Assembly: GCF_002105555.1 (NCBI RefSeq)
Contig: NZ_CP020612.1
Span: 310,001-374,000 of the forward strand
Reading direction: 5' to 3'
Length of the DNA: 64,000 nt
DNA from: Paracoccus contaminans
Lineage (GTDB): Bacteria > Pseudomonadota > Alphaproteobacteria > Rhodobacterales > Rhodobacteraceae
This document shows positions 53,306 through 61,852 of this stretch, in pieces; positions within the stretch are counted from its first letter, which is position 1, and every line of letters begins with the position of its first letter. The notes under the pieces were generated by a model. The model saw only the letters and a program-made list of their open reading frames with translations. It searched no databases and was not told the DNA's origin. The translations under genes were made by a program, and so were the position numbers.

Positions 53306-53782
53306 TCATTTGCGCCACTTGTCGAGGCTGACCACCTCGGCCCCATCGCCCTTGCGTTCCGGGACAGTCGAAACAGGGGCGGCGTGCTCGGCAAGCGGCG
53401 CCTCATCCGAATCGGGATCGTCCTGGCCGTCCTGCGTTTCGAACCTCAGCCCGAATTCCACCGAAGGGTCCACGAAGGTGCGCAGCGAATCAAAGGGAAT
53501 ATACAGCGGCTCGGGCGAGTTGCCGAAGTTGAGCGTGACCGAGAACCCTTCATGCGTGACCGTCAGGTTGTCGAACCAGTGCTGGATGACGATCGTCATT
53601 TCCTCGGGATAGCGCGCGCGCAGCCAATCGGCCATCTGCACCCCCTCGTCGCGCGTGTCGAAGGTGATGAAGAAGTGATGCTCGCCCGGCAGGCCGCTTT
53701 CGGCCACGCCCTGCAGCACGTCGGCAATCAGGCCCTGCATGGCGCGGTGCATCATCCCGCCGTAATCGATTCCGCGTGCCAT
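53306..53782 (-). CDS. sspB: ClpXP adaptor SspB, alphaproteobacterial type
   Basis: SspB tethers ssrA-tagged and other substrates to ClpXP. The 158-residue protein starts MARGIDYGGMMHRAMQGLI, typical of the alpha form, and has HHFFITFDTRDEGVQMADWL in pieces, MTIVIQHWFDNLTV, and ends in a flexible acidic linker plus the C-terminal ClpX-binding peptide EVVSLDKWRK. GGAG precedes ATG 53782. It follows the two tRNA-Asp genes on the same strand. Confidence 0.93.
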   Translation of the reverse strand: MARGIDYGGMMHRAMQGLIADVLQGVAESGLPGEHHFFITFDTRDEGVQMADWLRARYPEEMTIVIQHWFDNLTVTHEGFSVTLNFGNSPEPLYIPFDSLRTFVDPSVEFGLRFETQDGQDDPDSDEAPLAEHAAPVSTVPERKGDGAEVVSLDKWRK

Positions 53783-53935
53783 CGGCGTCTCCTGATCGTA
53801 TCGGATGGCGCAGCATAGCAAGGGCCGGGCGGGATGATAAAGGCCGTAGGCAACCCGCGGCCAAGCAAAGGAAGGCCGACCATCGGGCGAAAGCGACGCC
53901 CGGCTAAATAATGGCGACAATCAGGGGGGATGGAA

Positions 53936-54012
53936 TGGCGCGGTTGACGGGGCTCGAACCCGCGACCCCCGGCGTGACAGGCCGGTACTCTAACCAACTG
54001 AGCTACAACCGC
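53936..54012 (-). tRNA. tRNA-Asp (anticodon GTC), copy 1
   Basis: 77-nt cloverleaf including encoded CCA. Acceptor GCGGTTG/CAACCGC, D-loop AGTTGGTTA, anticodon loop CTGTCAC (GTC), T-arm GGTTCGAGCCC. It is identical in sequence to the second copy 32 bp away. Confidence 0.97.
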
Positions 54013-54044
54013 GCATCCTCCCAAGGCGATCAATGGCGTGGTTG

Positions 54045-54121
54045 TGGCGCGGTTGACGGGGCTCGAACCCGCGACCCCCGGCGTGACAGGCCGGTACTCT
54101 AACCAACTGAGCTACAACCGC
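54045..54121 (-). tRNA. tRNA-Asp (anticodon GTC), copy 2
   Basis: Same 77-nt sequence as the neighbouring copy, including CCA. It is the promoter-proximal gene of the tandem pair. Confidence 0.97.
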
Positions 54122-54155
54122 CCAACCACACCCAGATCGCCTCCGGGGTGCGGCG

Positions 54156-54184
54156 GGTTTACGCAGCCCCCATGACCAGGTCAA
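54156..54184 (-). promoter_or_regulatory. promoter of the tRNA-Asp pair
   Basis: -35 TTGACC (54184-54179), 17-bp spacer, -10 TAAACC (54161-54156) on the minus strand, 34 bp upstream of the first tRNA. Confidence 0.6.
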
Positions 54185-54218
54185 GCGCCAAAGCGCGTGC
54201 CTGAACCGTCAGTGGGCA

Positions 54219-54249
54219 AAAAGAAAGGCTCCGCTTTCGCGGAGCCTTT
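54219..54249 (-). terminator. terminator of the nonapeptide-repeat gene
   Basis: AAAGGCTCCGC-TTTC-GCGGAGCCTTT (54224-54249). On the minus strand it is followed by a TTTTT run after one C. Confidence 0.85.
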
Positions 54250-54272
54250 GCCGATCCCCGGATCGGGGCCGC

Positions 54273-55352
54273 TTAGTTGGCGGCCTTGTATTCCGGCAGG
54301 TTCTCGATCTGGTCGGCGGGCGTGCCGACATAGGCTTCAAGATCGCCCGCAGCGGTGCGCTGGAACGAGATCTGGTCCAGCGGATAGGCCACCTGACGCT
54401 CACCCATGTTCAGGAAGCCGCCGACCGCGACGATCGCCGAATTGGCGGCCTTGTCGAAGGCGTCGATCTCGCCGATTTCCTTCCAGTCATTGCCGTCGCG
54501 GGCAAAGACCTGCAGGCCGTCCAGCCCCTCGCCGGTCACCTCGCCGGCGGGAACAGCGGTATAGCCCTCGCGCAGCGCGATATCCGAGGCCATCACCGGC
54601 GCCACGGCGACAGCGGCGCCGTTCGCGCCGGTCACGTTGACGGCCGCATCGCCCTGCTGGACATTGACCTGGGCCTGCCCGGCCTGCTGCACATCGACCT
54701 GCGGGGCCGGGGCGGCCGCCACATTGACCTGCGCATCGCCCGCCTGCTGAACGGCAACGGTGGGCTCGTTCTGGCGAATCTCGACTTGGGCTTCCTGAGC
54801 CTTGGTCACCTCGACCTGGGCCTGGGCGTCGGTCACGTTGACCTTGGCCTCGGCGCCCTGGACGACGACCTTGGGTTCGGGCTGAACGAAGGACACCACC
54901 GGCTGCGGCACATCCACGGTGACGACCGGCTTGGCCTCGCCCACGGTGACTTCGGGATCGGGCAGCGAAACCGAAACGATCGGCTGGGGGATGTTCACGG
55001 TGACGTTCGGCTCGGCCTGCGTCACGGTGATCTTGGGGGCGCACTGCTCGACATTCACTTCGGGCGGGGCCTGGGTGACGGTCACGGTCGGCTCGGGCTG
55101 CTCGACGGTCACCTGCGGGGCCGGCTGGTTGACCTTGACCTCAGGGGTGGGCACATTGACATTGACGGTCGGCTCGGCCTGCTGGACAACCACCTGTCCG
55201 CCGGGAACGGCAACGGCATTCGCGTCGGCAGCCGGCGAGGCGACAGCGCCTGCGGCAGGGGCCGCGGCGGTATCGGCCGCCGTCTGGGCGAGCGCGCCGG
55301 CTGCAACCAGCGACAGGGCCGCTGCGGTTCCGAAAAGCTGTTTGATGTGCAT
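54273..55352 (-). CDS. exported PRC-barrel protein with about 20 nonapeptide repeats
   Basis: This is a 359-residue secreted protein. It has a signal peptide (residues 1-22, ending ALA-Q), an Ala-rich linker, then residues about 57-239 made of about 20 units of nine residues with consensus x-x-x-Pro-x-Val-x-Val-x. The first 12 (QAEPTVNVN, VPTPEVKVN, QPAPQVTVE...) are strict; later ones lose Pro or gain one residue. The C-terminal about 100 residues are a PRC-barrel-like domain (VFARDGNDWKEIGEIDAFDK, AIVAVGGFLNMGERQVAYPL in pieces). The repeats probably form an extended or beta structure in the periplasm; function is unknown. One lone Cys lies in the repeats (QCAPKITVT). A related PRC gene lies directly upstream. 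Confidence 0.8.
   Translation of the reverse strand: MHIKQLFGTAAALSLVAAGALAQTAADTAAAPAAGAVASPAADANAVAVPGGQVVVQQAEPTVNVNVPTPEVKVNQPAPQVTVEQPEPTVTVTQAPPEVNVEQCAPKITVTQAEPNVTVNIPQPIVSVSLPDPEVTVGEAKPVVTVDVPQPVVSFVQPEPKVVVQGAEAKVNVTDAQAQVEVTKAQEAQVEIRQNEPTVAVQQAGDAQVNVAAAPAPQVDVQQAGQAQVNVQQGDAAVNVTGANGAAVAVAPVMASDIALREGYTAVPAGEVTGEGLDGLQVFARDGNDWKEIGEIDAFDKAANSAIVAVGGFLNMGERQVAYPLDQISFQRTAAGDLEAYVGTPADQIENLPEYKAAN
54636..55184 (-). repeat. 27-bp coding repeat, about 20 units
   Basis: DNA encoding the nonapeptide repeats. Period 27 bp, diverged at DNA level, with a few 30-bp units near the 3' end of the array. Confidence 0.75.
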
Positions 55353-55462
55353 TATCTGGATCCTATGTCTGTTCTGGGTCCGTGTGCCCGCCGGTGCTTC
55401 AGGCATCGCAGCTATAACGGCCTGACCTGCGCAGGGTTCCGCGGATATCCGCCGATGCACGC

Positions 55463-55489
55463 AAAAGGGGCGCCCGCAGGCGCCCCTTT
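55463..55489 (-). terminator. terminator of the second PRC-barrel gene
   Basis: AAAGGGGCGCC-CGCA-GGCGCCCCTTT, followed on the minus strand by one more T (TTTT). Confidence 0.8.
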
Positions 55490-55515
55490 CCGTCCCGGCA
55501 CAGCGGCAGGGGCGA

Positions 55516-56283
55516 TTACTTCATCACGGTCGTCGCGTCGAATTCTGGCAGGGCCTGAAGCTCTTCCTTGGTGAAGTTCGTCGCGTAGAACTCGTCATCG
55601 CCGACGCGGGCAAAATGCAGGGCATCCTTGCCCAGCAGCACGCGCTTGGCGCCCAGGCCCAGGAAGCCGCCGATATCGGCGATATAGCCCAGCACATTAC
55701 CCTGCGGATCAAGAACGATGTCGTCCACCTTGGCGATGTCCGTCCAGTCGGCGGGACGCTCGGTCAGCGTGGTATTGTTCCAGGCCGAGGACGAGGGCTG
55801 GTTGGTCGTCCAGATGCGACGGTTCATGATCCACGAGCCCAGCATGCCGGGGTTTTCGGCCGACAGGACGGGCGCGTTGACATCCGGGGCCACCGCGGCG
55901 GCAGGAGCGGCGGCCGCTGCCGTATCAGTGGTCGCCGGCGCGGCAGCCGCGGGCGCATCGGTGGTGGTGACGGTCGTCGCGGTCGCGGCCGTGCCGGCGG
56001 TCACTGCCGCGTCTGCCTTGCCCTCGGCCGCATCGGCGGCGTCCTCGGCGCGGTCGGCGGCGTCCTCGGCCTTGTCGGCGGCAGAGGTCGTCACCGCCTC
56101 GTCAACCTTGTTGCCGGCCTTGTCCATCGCGCTTTCGGCTGCATCCGCCGCATCTTCCATCTTGTCACCGGCCGCGGCGGCGGGGTTGGTCACCGCGGTG
56201 TGGGTCTGCGTCGTGGTCGTCTGGGCCATCGCAAAACCGGTCAGTGCCAGCGACGAGGTAGCAGCGAGAAGCAGGGTTTTCAT
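55516..56283 (-). CDS. exported PRC-barrel protein with Ala-rich helical repeats
   Basis: This is a 255-residue secreted protein. A signal peptide (1-20, FAMAQ) is followed by an Ala/Asp/Glu-rich stretch of heptad-like units (AEDAADR, AEDAADA, AEGKADA), then an Ala/Thr/Pro linker. The C-terminal about 110 residues form a PRC-barrel-like domain (WTDIAKVDDIVLDPQGNVLG in pieces, YIADIGGFLGLGAKRVLLG). Its last domain aligns by eye with that of the downstream nonapeptide-repeat protein (GGFL...; final LPEF versus LPEY). The start overlaps the anmK stop by 4 nt. Function unknown. Confidence 0.8.
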   Translation of the reverse strand: MKTLLLAATSSLALTGFAMAQTTTTQTHTAVTNPAAAAGDKMEDAADAAESAMDKAGNKVDEAVTTSAADKAEDAADRAEDAADAAEGKADAAVTAGTAATATTVTTTDAPAAAAPATTDTAAAAAPAAAVAPDVNAPVLSAENPGMLGSWIMNRRIWTTNQPSSSAWNNTTLTERPADWTDIAKVDDIVLDPQGNVLGYIADIGGFLGLGAKRVLLGKDALHFARVGDDEFYATNFTKEELQALPEFDATTVMK

Positions 56284-57476
56284 CGTAAAGATCCTTTCAA
56301 AGTATCCGGCGGGGAGAGATCAGCCCCGCTTCGGTCTGCAAACGCATCCTTTCGGCCAAGCGTTCCGGACCCCACGAAAGCGTCATCACAGCCCGGCACG
56401 CTGATCCGCCCGCCGCAGACCGGCGCCGGAACCCCGGTGATCGACGGGGCCGAGGTCGGCAACCCTCGCAACACCCGCGCGGCCAGAAAGGCAAAGGCCT
56501 GCGCCTCGACCATGTCTCCATCAAGGCCCGCCGCCTCGACCGGCCGGATCGGCAGGCCGCAGCGGGCCTTGAGCGCCGCCATCAGCGCCCCGTTATGCCG
56601 CCCGCCCCCGCATGCCAGCATCGCCGCCGGCCGGCGCGGCAGCAGTTCGAGCCCCCGGGCGACGGCGGCGGCGGCGGCGTGGACCAGCGTGGCCGCCGCA
56701 TCGGCATCCGTCATCGCGGCCACCGCGGCGCCCAGCGCCCCAAAGGCGTCGCGGTCGAGCGATTTGGGGGCGCGACGGGCGAAATAGGGATGGCGCAGAA
56801 ATGCGGCCAGCGACGCCTCGCAGGGCGTGCCTGCGGCCGCCAGCCGCCCGCCTTCGTCGCGCGCGGCCCCACGCCGGGCGCGCATCAGATCGTTCAGCGG
56901 CGCATTGGCCGGCCCGGTATCAAAGGCCAGGCAGGCCGCCGCGGGATCGGGATCGCAGGGGTCACACCAGGTCAGGTTGCCGACCCCGCCCAGATTGAGG
57001 AACACCACCGGCGCTGCGGGCAGCAGCCCCTGCCCCATCGCCCAGCGGGCCAGCGCATGATGAAAGAACGGCACCAGCGGCGCCCCCTCGCCGCCCCTGC
57101 GCATGTCCTCGGTGCGAAAGTCCCACACGACCGGGCGGCCCGTGGCCCGCGCCAGCCGCCAGCCCTGCCCCGCCTGGTGGGTGCGCCGGCGGGCCGGGTC
57201 ATGGGCCAGCGTCTGGCCGTGAAAGCCGATGACCGCCGCCTCGGGGAAATCGGCCGCAAGCGCCGCATGCGCCGCCTCGGACAGGGCAGCGGCCCTGTCC
57301 ACACCGGGCTGTCCGGGCCAGCGGCCCAGCGCGGCATGCAGCACATCCGCCTCGGCCGCGTCATAGGGGCGAAAACCCGTGCGCCCGAAGGCGTGGATCG
57401 CCTCGCCATCGGTGTCCAGCACGGCCCCATCCACCCCGTCCAGCGAGGTGCCCGACATCATTCCCAGAACCCGCAT
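56280..57476 (-). CDS. anmK: anhydro-N-acetylmuramic acid kinase
   Basis: It phosphorylates anhMurNAc recovered from peptidoglycan turnover. The 398-residue protein has the ATP-binding [18 protein letters not shown] (residues 7-24), [40 protein letters not shown] and [14 protein letters not shown]. The family usually ends shortly after [10 protein letters not shown]; here about 40 further residues of low similarity run to a stop overlapping the next gene's ATG. This extension is unusual. ATG 57476 ([11 protein letters not shown]) is clear. It is divergent from tyrS. Confidence 0.94.
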   Translation of the reverse strand: MRVLGMMSGTSLDGVDGAVLDTDGEAIHAFGRTGFRPYDAAEADVLHAALGRWPGQPGVDRAAALSEAAHAALAADFPEAAVIGFHGQTLAHDPARRRTHQAGQGWRLARATGRPVVWDFRTEDMRRGGEGAPLVPFFHHALARWAMGQGLLPAAPVVFLNLGGVGNLTWCDPCDPDPAAACLAFDTGPANAPLNDLMRARRGAARDEGGRLAAAGTPCEASLAAFLRHPYFARRAPKSLDRDAFGALGAAVAAMTDADAAATLVHAAAAAVARGLELLPRRPAAMLACGGGRHNGALMAALKARCGLPIRPVEAAGLDGDMVEAQAFAFLAARVLRGLPTSAPSITGVPAPVCGGRISVPGCDDAFVGSGTLGRKDAFADRSGADLSPPDTLKGSLR

Positions 57477-57543
57477 CGGCCCCTCTGGCTTTTCCTCATC
57501 CCGGCGGGCCTGTATAGCCCGCAAAGGAAAAGGGAAAAAGCCG

Positions 57544-58782
57544 ATGACCCACCGCCCCAAGTCCGCCTTCCTGAACGTCATGGTCGAACGCGGCTATCTG
57601 GCCGATTGCACCGACCTGCCGGCGCTGGATGAGGCGCTGACCCATGGCCCGGTCACGGCCTATATCGGCTATGACGCGACGGCCGCATCGCTGCATGTCG
57701 GGCACCTGCTGAACATCATGATGCTGCGCTGGTTCCAGCGGACCGGCAACCGCCCCATCACGCTGATGGGCGGCGGCACGACCAAGGTGGGCGATCCGTC
57801 CTTCCGGTCCGAGGAACGCCCCCTGCTGGACGCCGCCGCCATCGCGCGCAACATCGACGGAATGCAGCAGGTCTTTGCCCGCTATCTCGATTACGGCGAT
57901 GGCGGCGCGATGATGCTGAACAACGCCGAATGGCTGGACGATCTGAACTATCTCGATTTCCTGCGCGACATCGGGCGGCATTTCTCGGTCAACCGGATGC
58001 TGTCGTTCGAGTCCGTGAAATCCCGGCTGGACCGCGAACAGTCGCTGTCCTTCCTGGAATTCAACTACATGATCCTTCAGGCCTATGACTTCCTGGAACT
58101 GCACCGCCGCCACGGTTGCCGGTTGCAGATGGGCGGGTCGGATCAATGGGGCAACATCATCAACGGCATCGACCTGACGCGCCGGGTGCTGGATGCGGAA
58201 ATCTGGGGCCTGACCTCGCCGCTGCTGACGACCTCGGACGGGCGCAAGATGGGCAAGTCGGCGGGCGGCGCGGTGTGGCTGAACGGCGCGATGCTGTCGC
58301 CCTATGAATTCTGGCAGTTCTGGCGCAACACGACCGATGCCGATGTGGGCCGCTTCCTCAAGCTCTATACCGAGCTGCCGGTTGCCGAATGCGACCGCCT
58401 CGGCGCGTTGTCCGGGTCCGAGATCAACGCCGCCAAGGTGATCCTGGCGAACGAGGTCACCACCCTTCTGCACGGGGTCGAGGCCGCGGCCTCGGCCGAG
58501 GCGACGGCGCGCGCGGTCTTTGAACAGGGCGGCGGCGGGGGTGATCTGGAAATCGTGACCCTGCCTGCCGCCGTTCTGGCGGGGGGGCTGACCGTCCAGC
58601 AGATGCTGGTGCAGTCGGGCCTTGCCTCCTCGGGCAAGGAGGCCAAGCGCCTGATCACCGAAGGCGGGCTGCGGCTGGACAACCGGCAGGTGGATGATCC
58701 CCAAGCCGCGCTGGGCGACATCGGCGAGGGCATCAAGATCAGCATCGGCAGGAAAAAGCACCGGATGCTGCGCCCGGCATGA
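57544..58782 (+). CDS. tyrS: tyrosyl-tRNA synthetase
   Basis: This 412-residue class I synthetase has the HIGH motif as HVGH ([13 protein letters not shown]), the KMSKS motif as KMGKS ([12 protein letters not shown]), [11 protein letters not shown] for tyrosine recognition, and a C-terminal S4 RNA-binding domain ([19 protein letters not shown] in pieces). ATG 57544 has AAAGG 14-18 nt upstream. It overlaps psuK by 4 nt. Confidence 0.97.
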   Translation: MTHRPKSAFLNVMVERGYLADCTDLPALDEALTHGPVTAYIGYDATAASLHVGHLLNIMMLRWFQRTGNRPITLMGGGTTKVGDPSFRSEERPLLDAAAIARNIDGMQQVFARYLDYGDGGAMMLNNAEWLDDLNYLDFLRDIGRHFSVNRMLSFESVKSRLDREQSLSFLEFNYMILQAYDFLELHRRHGCRLQMGGSDQWGNIINGIDLTRRVLDAEIWGLTSPLLTTSDGRKMGKSAGGAVWLNGAMLSPYEFWQFWRNTTDADVGRFLKLYTELPVAECDRLGALSGSEINAAKVILANEVTTLLHGVEAAASAEATARAVFEQGGGGGDLEIVTLPAAVLAGGLTVQQMLVQSGLASSGKEAKRLITEGGLRLDNRQVDDPQAALGDIGEGIKISIGRKKHRMLRPA

Positions 58783-59672
58783 CGGCGCCTTCCGCCCCGC
58801 TCGTCCTGTGCATCGGCGCCGTCCTGTGGGACGTGATCGGCCGCAGCCCGACCCGCATGGCGCCGGGCGCCGATGTGCCCGGCCGCATCCGCCATGTTCC
58901 CGGCGGCGTCGCGCTGAACGTGGCGGCCGCGCTGGCCGCGCGCGGGCGGGCGGCGGCGGTGCTGGGCGCGGTCGGACGCGACCCCGAGGGCGAGGCGCTG
59001 CTGGCGGCCATACGCCAGGCGGGCGTGGGCATCGACTGGATCCACCGTGATGCCGGCCTGCCCACGGATGTCTATATGGCCATCGAGGATACCGAGGGGC
59101 TGATCGCCGCCATCGCCGATGCCCATTCGCTCGAGGCGGCGGGCGAGGCGGTGCTGGCCCCCCTGCGCGACGGCCGGCTGGGATCGGCCCGTTCGCCCTG
59201 GCGCGGGGCGGTGGTCGTGGACGGCAACCTGACCACGGCGCAGCTGTCGGCCATCGCGGGTGATCCGGCGCTGGCGGCGGCCGATCTGCGCGTCGTGCCC
59301 GCCAGCCCGGGCAAGGCCGAACGGCTGGCCCCGCTGATCGGGCCGGCCCATGTCACGCTTTATCTCAACCGGGCCGAGGCCGAAACGCTGGCCGGCCATC
59401 CCTGCGCAAGCGCGGCCGAGGCTGCCGCTGCCGTCATCGCGCGCGGCGCGGCGCGCGTTCTGGTCACCGATGGCGCCCGGCCTGCCGCCTGCGCGGCCCG
59501 CGGGGCCGAGGTGCTGACCTGCCAGCCGCCGGCGGTATCCATCGCCCGCGTCACCGGGGCGGGCGACTGTTTCCTCGCCGCCCATTACGTCGCCGAGGCC
59601 GCCGGGCAGGATCGCGCCGCCGCGCTGGCCGCCGCAGTCGCCGCCGCCGCCGCCCATGTCGCCGGTTCCTAG
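58779..59672 (+). CDS. psuK: PfkB-family kinase, probable pseudouridine kinase
   Basis: This 297-residue ribokinase-fold protein has [13 protein letters not shown] at the N-terminus, [16 protein letters not shown] (substrate loop), and the PfkB signature [14 protein letters not shown] with the catalytic Asp. PfkB substrates vary, but psuG follows 74 bp downstream, so phosphorylation of pseudouridine is likely. Its ATG overlaps the tyrS stop (ATGA). The C-terminus is Ala-rich and somewhat short. Confidence 0.85.
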   Translation: MTAPSAPLVLCIGAVLWDVIGRSPTRMAPGADVPGRIRHVPGGVALNVAAALAARGRAAAVLGAVGRDPEGEALLAAIRQAGVGIDWIHRDAGLPTDVYMAIEDTEGLIAAIADAHSLEAAGEAVLAPLRDGRLGSARSPWRGAVVVDGNLTTAQLSAIAGDPALAAADLRVVPASPGKAERLAPLIGPAHVTLYLNRAEAETLAGHPCASAAEAAAAVIARGAARVLVTDGARPAACAARGAEVLTCQPPAVSIARVTGAGDCFLAAHYVAEAAGQDRAAALAAAVAAAAAHVAGS

Positions 59673-59696
59673 ACCATTCTTCTGCACGCAAATATC

Positions 59697-59724
59697 CCGG
59701 GGTCCGGGGCAGCGCCCCGGTCCC
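59697..59724. repeat. GC-rich palindrome between psuK and psuG
   Basis: GGG-T-CCGGGGC-AGC-GCCCCGG-T-CCC, 11 paired bases with a T-T mismatch. It may be a copy of a dispersed palindromic element; a similar GGGGGCAGCCCCC core is at 8210-8230. Confidence 0.5.
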
Positions 59725-59746
59725 GCCCCCGACGAAAGGATCACCC

Positions 59747-60655
59747 ATGACCGATCTGCCGCTAAGCTTCACGCCTGATGTCCGCGCCGCGCTGGACGCA
59801 GGCCGCCCGGTCGTCGCGCTCGAATCGACGATCATCACCCACGGCATGCCCTATCCGCAGAACCTGGTGATGGCGCGGGACGTGGAACAGGCCATCCGCG
59901 ACGAGGGCGCGACACCTGCGACCATCGCGCTGATGGACGGGCGCATCCATGTCGGTCTGGATCAGCCGACGCTGGAACGGCTGGCGCAGGCCAGCCCGGT
60001 GATGAAGGTCAGCCGCGCCGATCTGGCCGTCTGCCTGTCCACCGGCCGGACCGGCGCCACCACCGTCGCCGCCACCATGATCTGCGCGGCGCTGGCCGGC
60101 ATCCGCGTCTTTGCCACCGGCGGCATCGGCGGGGTGCATCGCGGGGTCGAAACGACGATGGACGTGTCGGCCGATCTTCACGAGCTGGCCGCAACGGCGG
60201 TGACGGTGGTTTCCGCCGGGGCCAAGGCGATCCTCGACATCCCCCGCACATTCGAGCTGCTGGAGACGCTGGGCGTGCCGGTGATCGCCGTCGGCCAGGA
60301 TACCATCCCCGCCTTCTGGTCGCGCGATGCGGGCCTGCCGGCACCGCTGCGGCTGGACGATCCGGCGCAGATCGCCGCGGCGGCCCGAATGCGCCGCGCC
60401 CTTGGCATCCCCGGCGGGCAACTGGTCGTGAACCCGATCCCGGCGGAATCGGAAATCCCCCGCGCCGAGATGATCCCCGTCGTCGATGCCGCCCTGGCCG
60501 AGGCGCAGGCCCAGGGCATCGCCGCCAAGGAGGTCACGCCCTTCCTGCTCGACCGCATCTATGCGCTGACCGAAGGGCGCTCGCTGACGGCCAACATCGC
60601 GCTGGTGCTGTCTAACGCCCGGCTGGCCGCCCGCATCGCCGCGGCCGGGGCATGA
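59747..60655 (+). CDS. psuG: pseudouridine-5'-phosphate glycosidase
   Basis: It cleaves the C-C bond of pseudouridine 5'-phosphate to uracil and ribose 5-phosphate. The 302-residue protein has VVALESTIITHGMPYPQN, VGLDQPTLERLAQ, TTVAATMICAALAGIRVFATGGIGGVHRG in pieces (active-site region), and NPIPAESEIP. AAAGGA precedes ATG 59747. With psuK it completes pseudouridine salvage from RNA turnover. Confidence 0.95.
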   Translation: MTDLPLSFTPDVRAALDAGRPVVALESTIITHGMPYPQNLVMARDVEQAIRDEGATPATIALMDGRIHVGLDQPTLERLAQASPVMKVSRADLAVCLSTGRTGATTVAATMICAALAGIRVFATGGIGGVHRGVETTMDVSADLHELAATAVTVVSAGAKAILDIPRTFELLETLGVPVIAVGQDTIPAFWSRDAGLPAPLRLDDPAQIAAAARMRRALGIPGGQLVVNPIPAESEIPRAEMIPVVDAALAEAQAQGIAAKEVTPFLLDRIYALTEGRSLTANIALVLSNARLAARIAAAGA

Positions 60656-60659
60656 GGGG

Positions 60660-61709
60660 TCAGCCGTAAAGCCGCGGCAGGTCCACCGAATCGCGCAGCC
60701 CGACATTGGCCGCGTCGCCCGCCAGGAACGCCTCGGCGGCGGCGCGGCCGGCCTCTTTCATCCGCGCCAGCAGGCCCGGCGAGGGCATCACCTTGGTGCG
60801 CGTGCCCAGCGAGGTCATCAGCGCATCATCCGAGATCATGTGGATCAGCGGCTCCTTCATGCCGCGGCCCGACAGGCGGCCCTCGCGGTTCAGCCGCTTC
60901 ATGAACTGGATGGCCCGCAATTCGCGCAGAAGGCTGGAATTGAAGCTGATCTCGTTGATGCGGTCCTGGATTTCGACCGGGCTTTTGGGGATACCTTCGC
61001 GTTCCATCGGGTTGATCGTGACAATCACGATATCCGCAGGCAGGGCCGGGACGAACAGCGGATACATGGCCGGATTGCCCGAATACCCGCCGTCCCAATA
61101 GGCCTCGGACCGCCCCGTGGCCGGGTCGTCGATCTGCACCGCGCGAAACAGCGTCGGCAGGCAGCCCGAGGCCATCACCGCCTCGGGCGTCACCTCATCG
61201 CCCGAGAAGATCCGCACCCGCCCGGTGCGCACATTCGTGGCCGTCACGAAAAGCTGCGGCCCGGCCTGCCGCCCCGGCCCGAGCGGATGCGGCATCTCGC
61301 GGATGATCGCGCCCAGAGGGTTTGTATAGAACGGACCGCTGTCATAGGGGCTGAACACGCGGGTAAAGCCCTCGAGCCAGGCCATGGGGGACACCATCTC
61401 GACCAGGCGCTGCATTCCGCGGGGGATGGGCGCCATGCTGGCCATCCAGCGCACCAGGCGGTTGTCGCTGAACTGGCCGATCTGCATCCAGACATGATCG
61501 AGATTGGCGCGCGCCGCGCGTCGCCCGGCGGGGCCATCGCCCCGCGCCAGTCCCGCCGCCACGGCCGCCCCGTTCAGCGCCCCCGCCGAGGTGCCGCTGA
61601 TGCCGGCAAGCTCGATCTCCTCCCCTTCCAGCAGGCGATCCAGAACGCCCCATGCAAAGGCGCCATGGGCGCCGCCGCCCTGCAGGGCAAGGTTGATCCG
61701 GGTTGGCAT
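60660..61709 (-). CDS. patatin-like phospholipase
   Basis: This 349-residue hydrolase has the oxyanion loop LALQGGGAHGAFAWGVLDRL, the nucleophile elbow GISGTSAGALNG (GTSAG) and the catalytic dyad Asp in YWDGGYSGNPAMYPLF. Patatin enzymes release fatty acids from lipids; bacterial members range from housekeeping to secreted effectors. There is no signal peptide, so a cytoplasmic role is likely. It is convergent with psuG, 4 bp apart. ATG 61709 begins at the first strand. Confidence 0.93.
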   Translation of the reverse strand: MPTRINLALQGGGAHGAFAWGVLDRLLEGEEIELAGISGTSAGALNGAAVAAGLARGDGPAGRRAARANLDHVWMQIGQFSDNRLVRWMASMAPIPRGMQRLVEMVSPMAWLEGFTRVFSPYDSGPFYTNPLGAIIREMPHPLGPGRQAGPQLFVTATNVRTGRVRIFSGDEVTPEAVMASGCLPTLFRAVQIDDPATGRSEAYWDGGYSGNPAMYPLFVPALPADIVIVTINPMEREGIPKSPVEIQDRINEISFNSSLLRELRAIQFMKRLNREGRLSGRGMKEPLIHMISDDALMTSLGTRTKVMPSPGLLARMKEAGRAAAEAFLAGDAANVGLRDSVDLPRLYG

Positions 61710-61852
61710 TGACGATCCCCCGCCTGTCCTGGGGCCAGCATGACAGCCGCGCGCGAGCGGCACCACGGGTATCTTGGCCCCCCCGGCCCAAGGCAGGGCA
61801 AGGCTGCGCCGGCGGACCGATCAGCGCGCCAAGGACCGGGCCCGGGCCGCGG

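Noticed and set aside
54636..55184. Regular 27-bp repeat considered as a CRISPR-like array
   Set aside because: Units are contiguous, without spacers, diverged in DNA but in frame, and encode a periodic protein.
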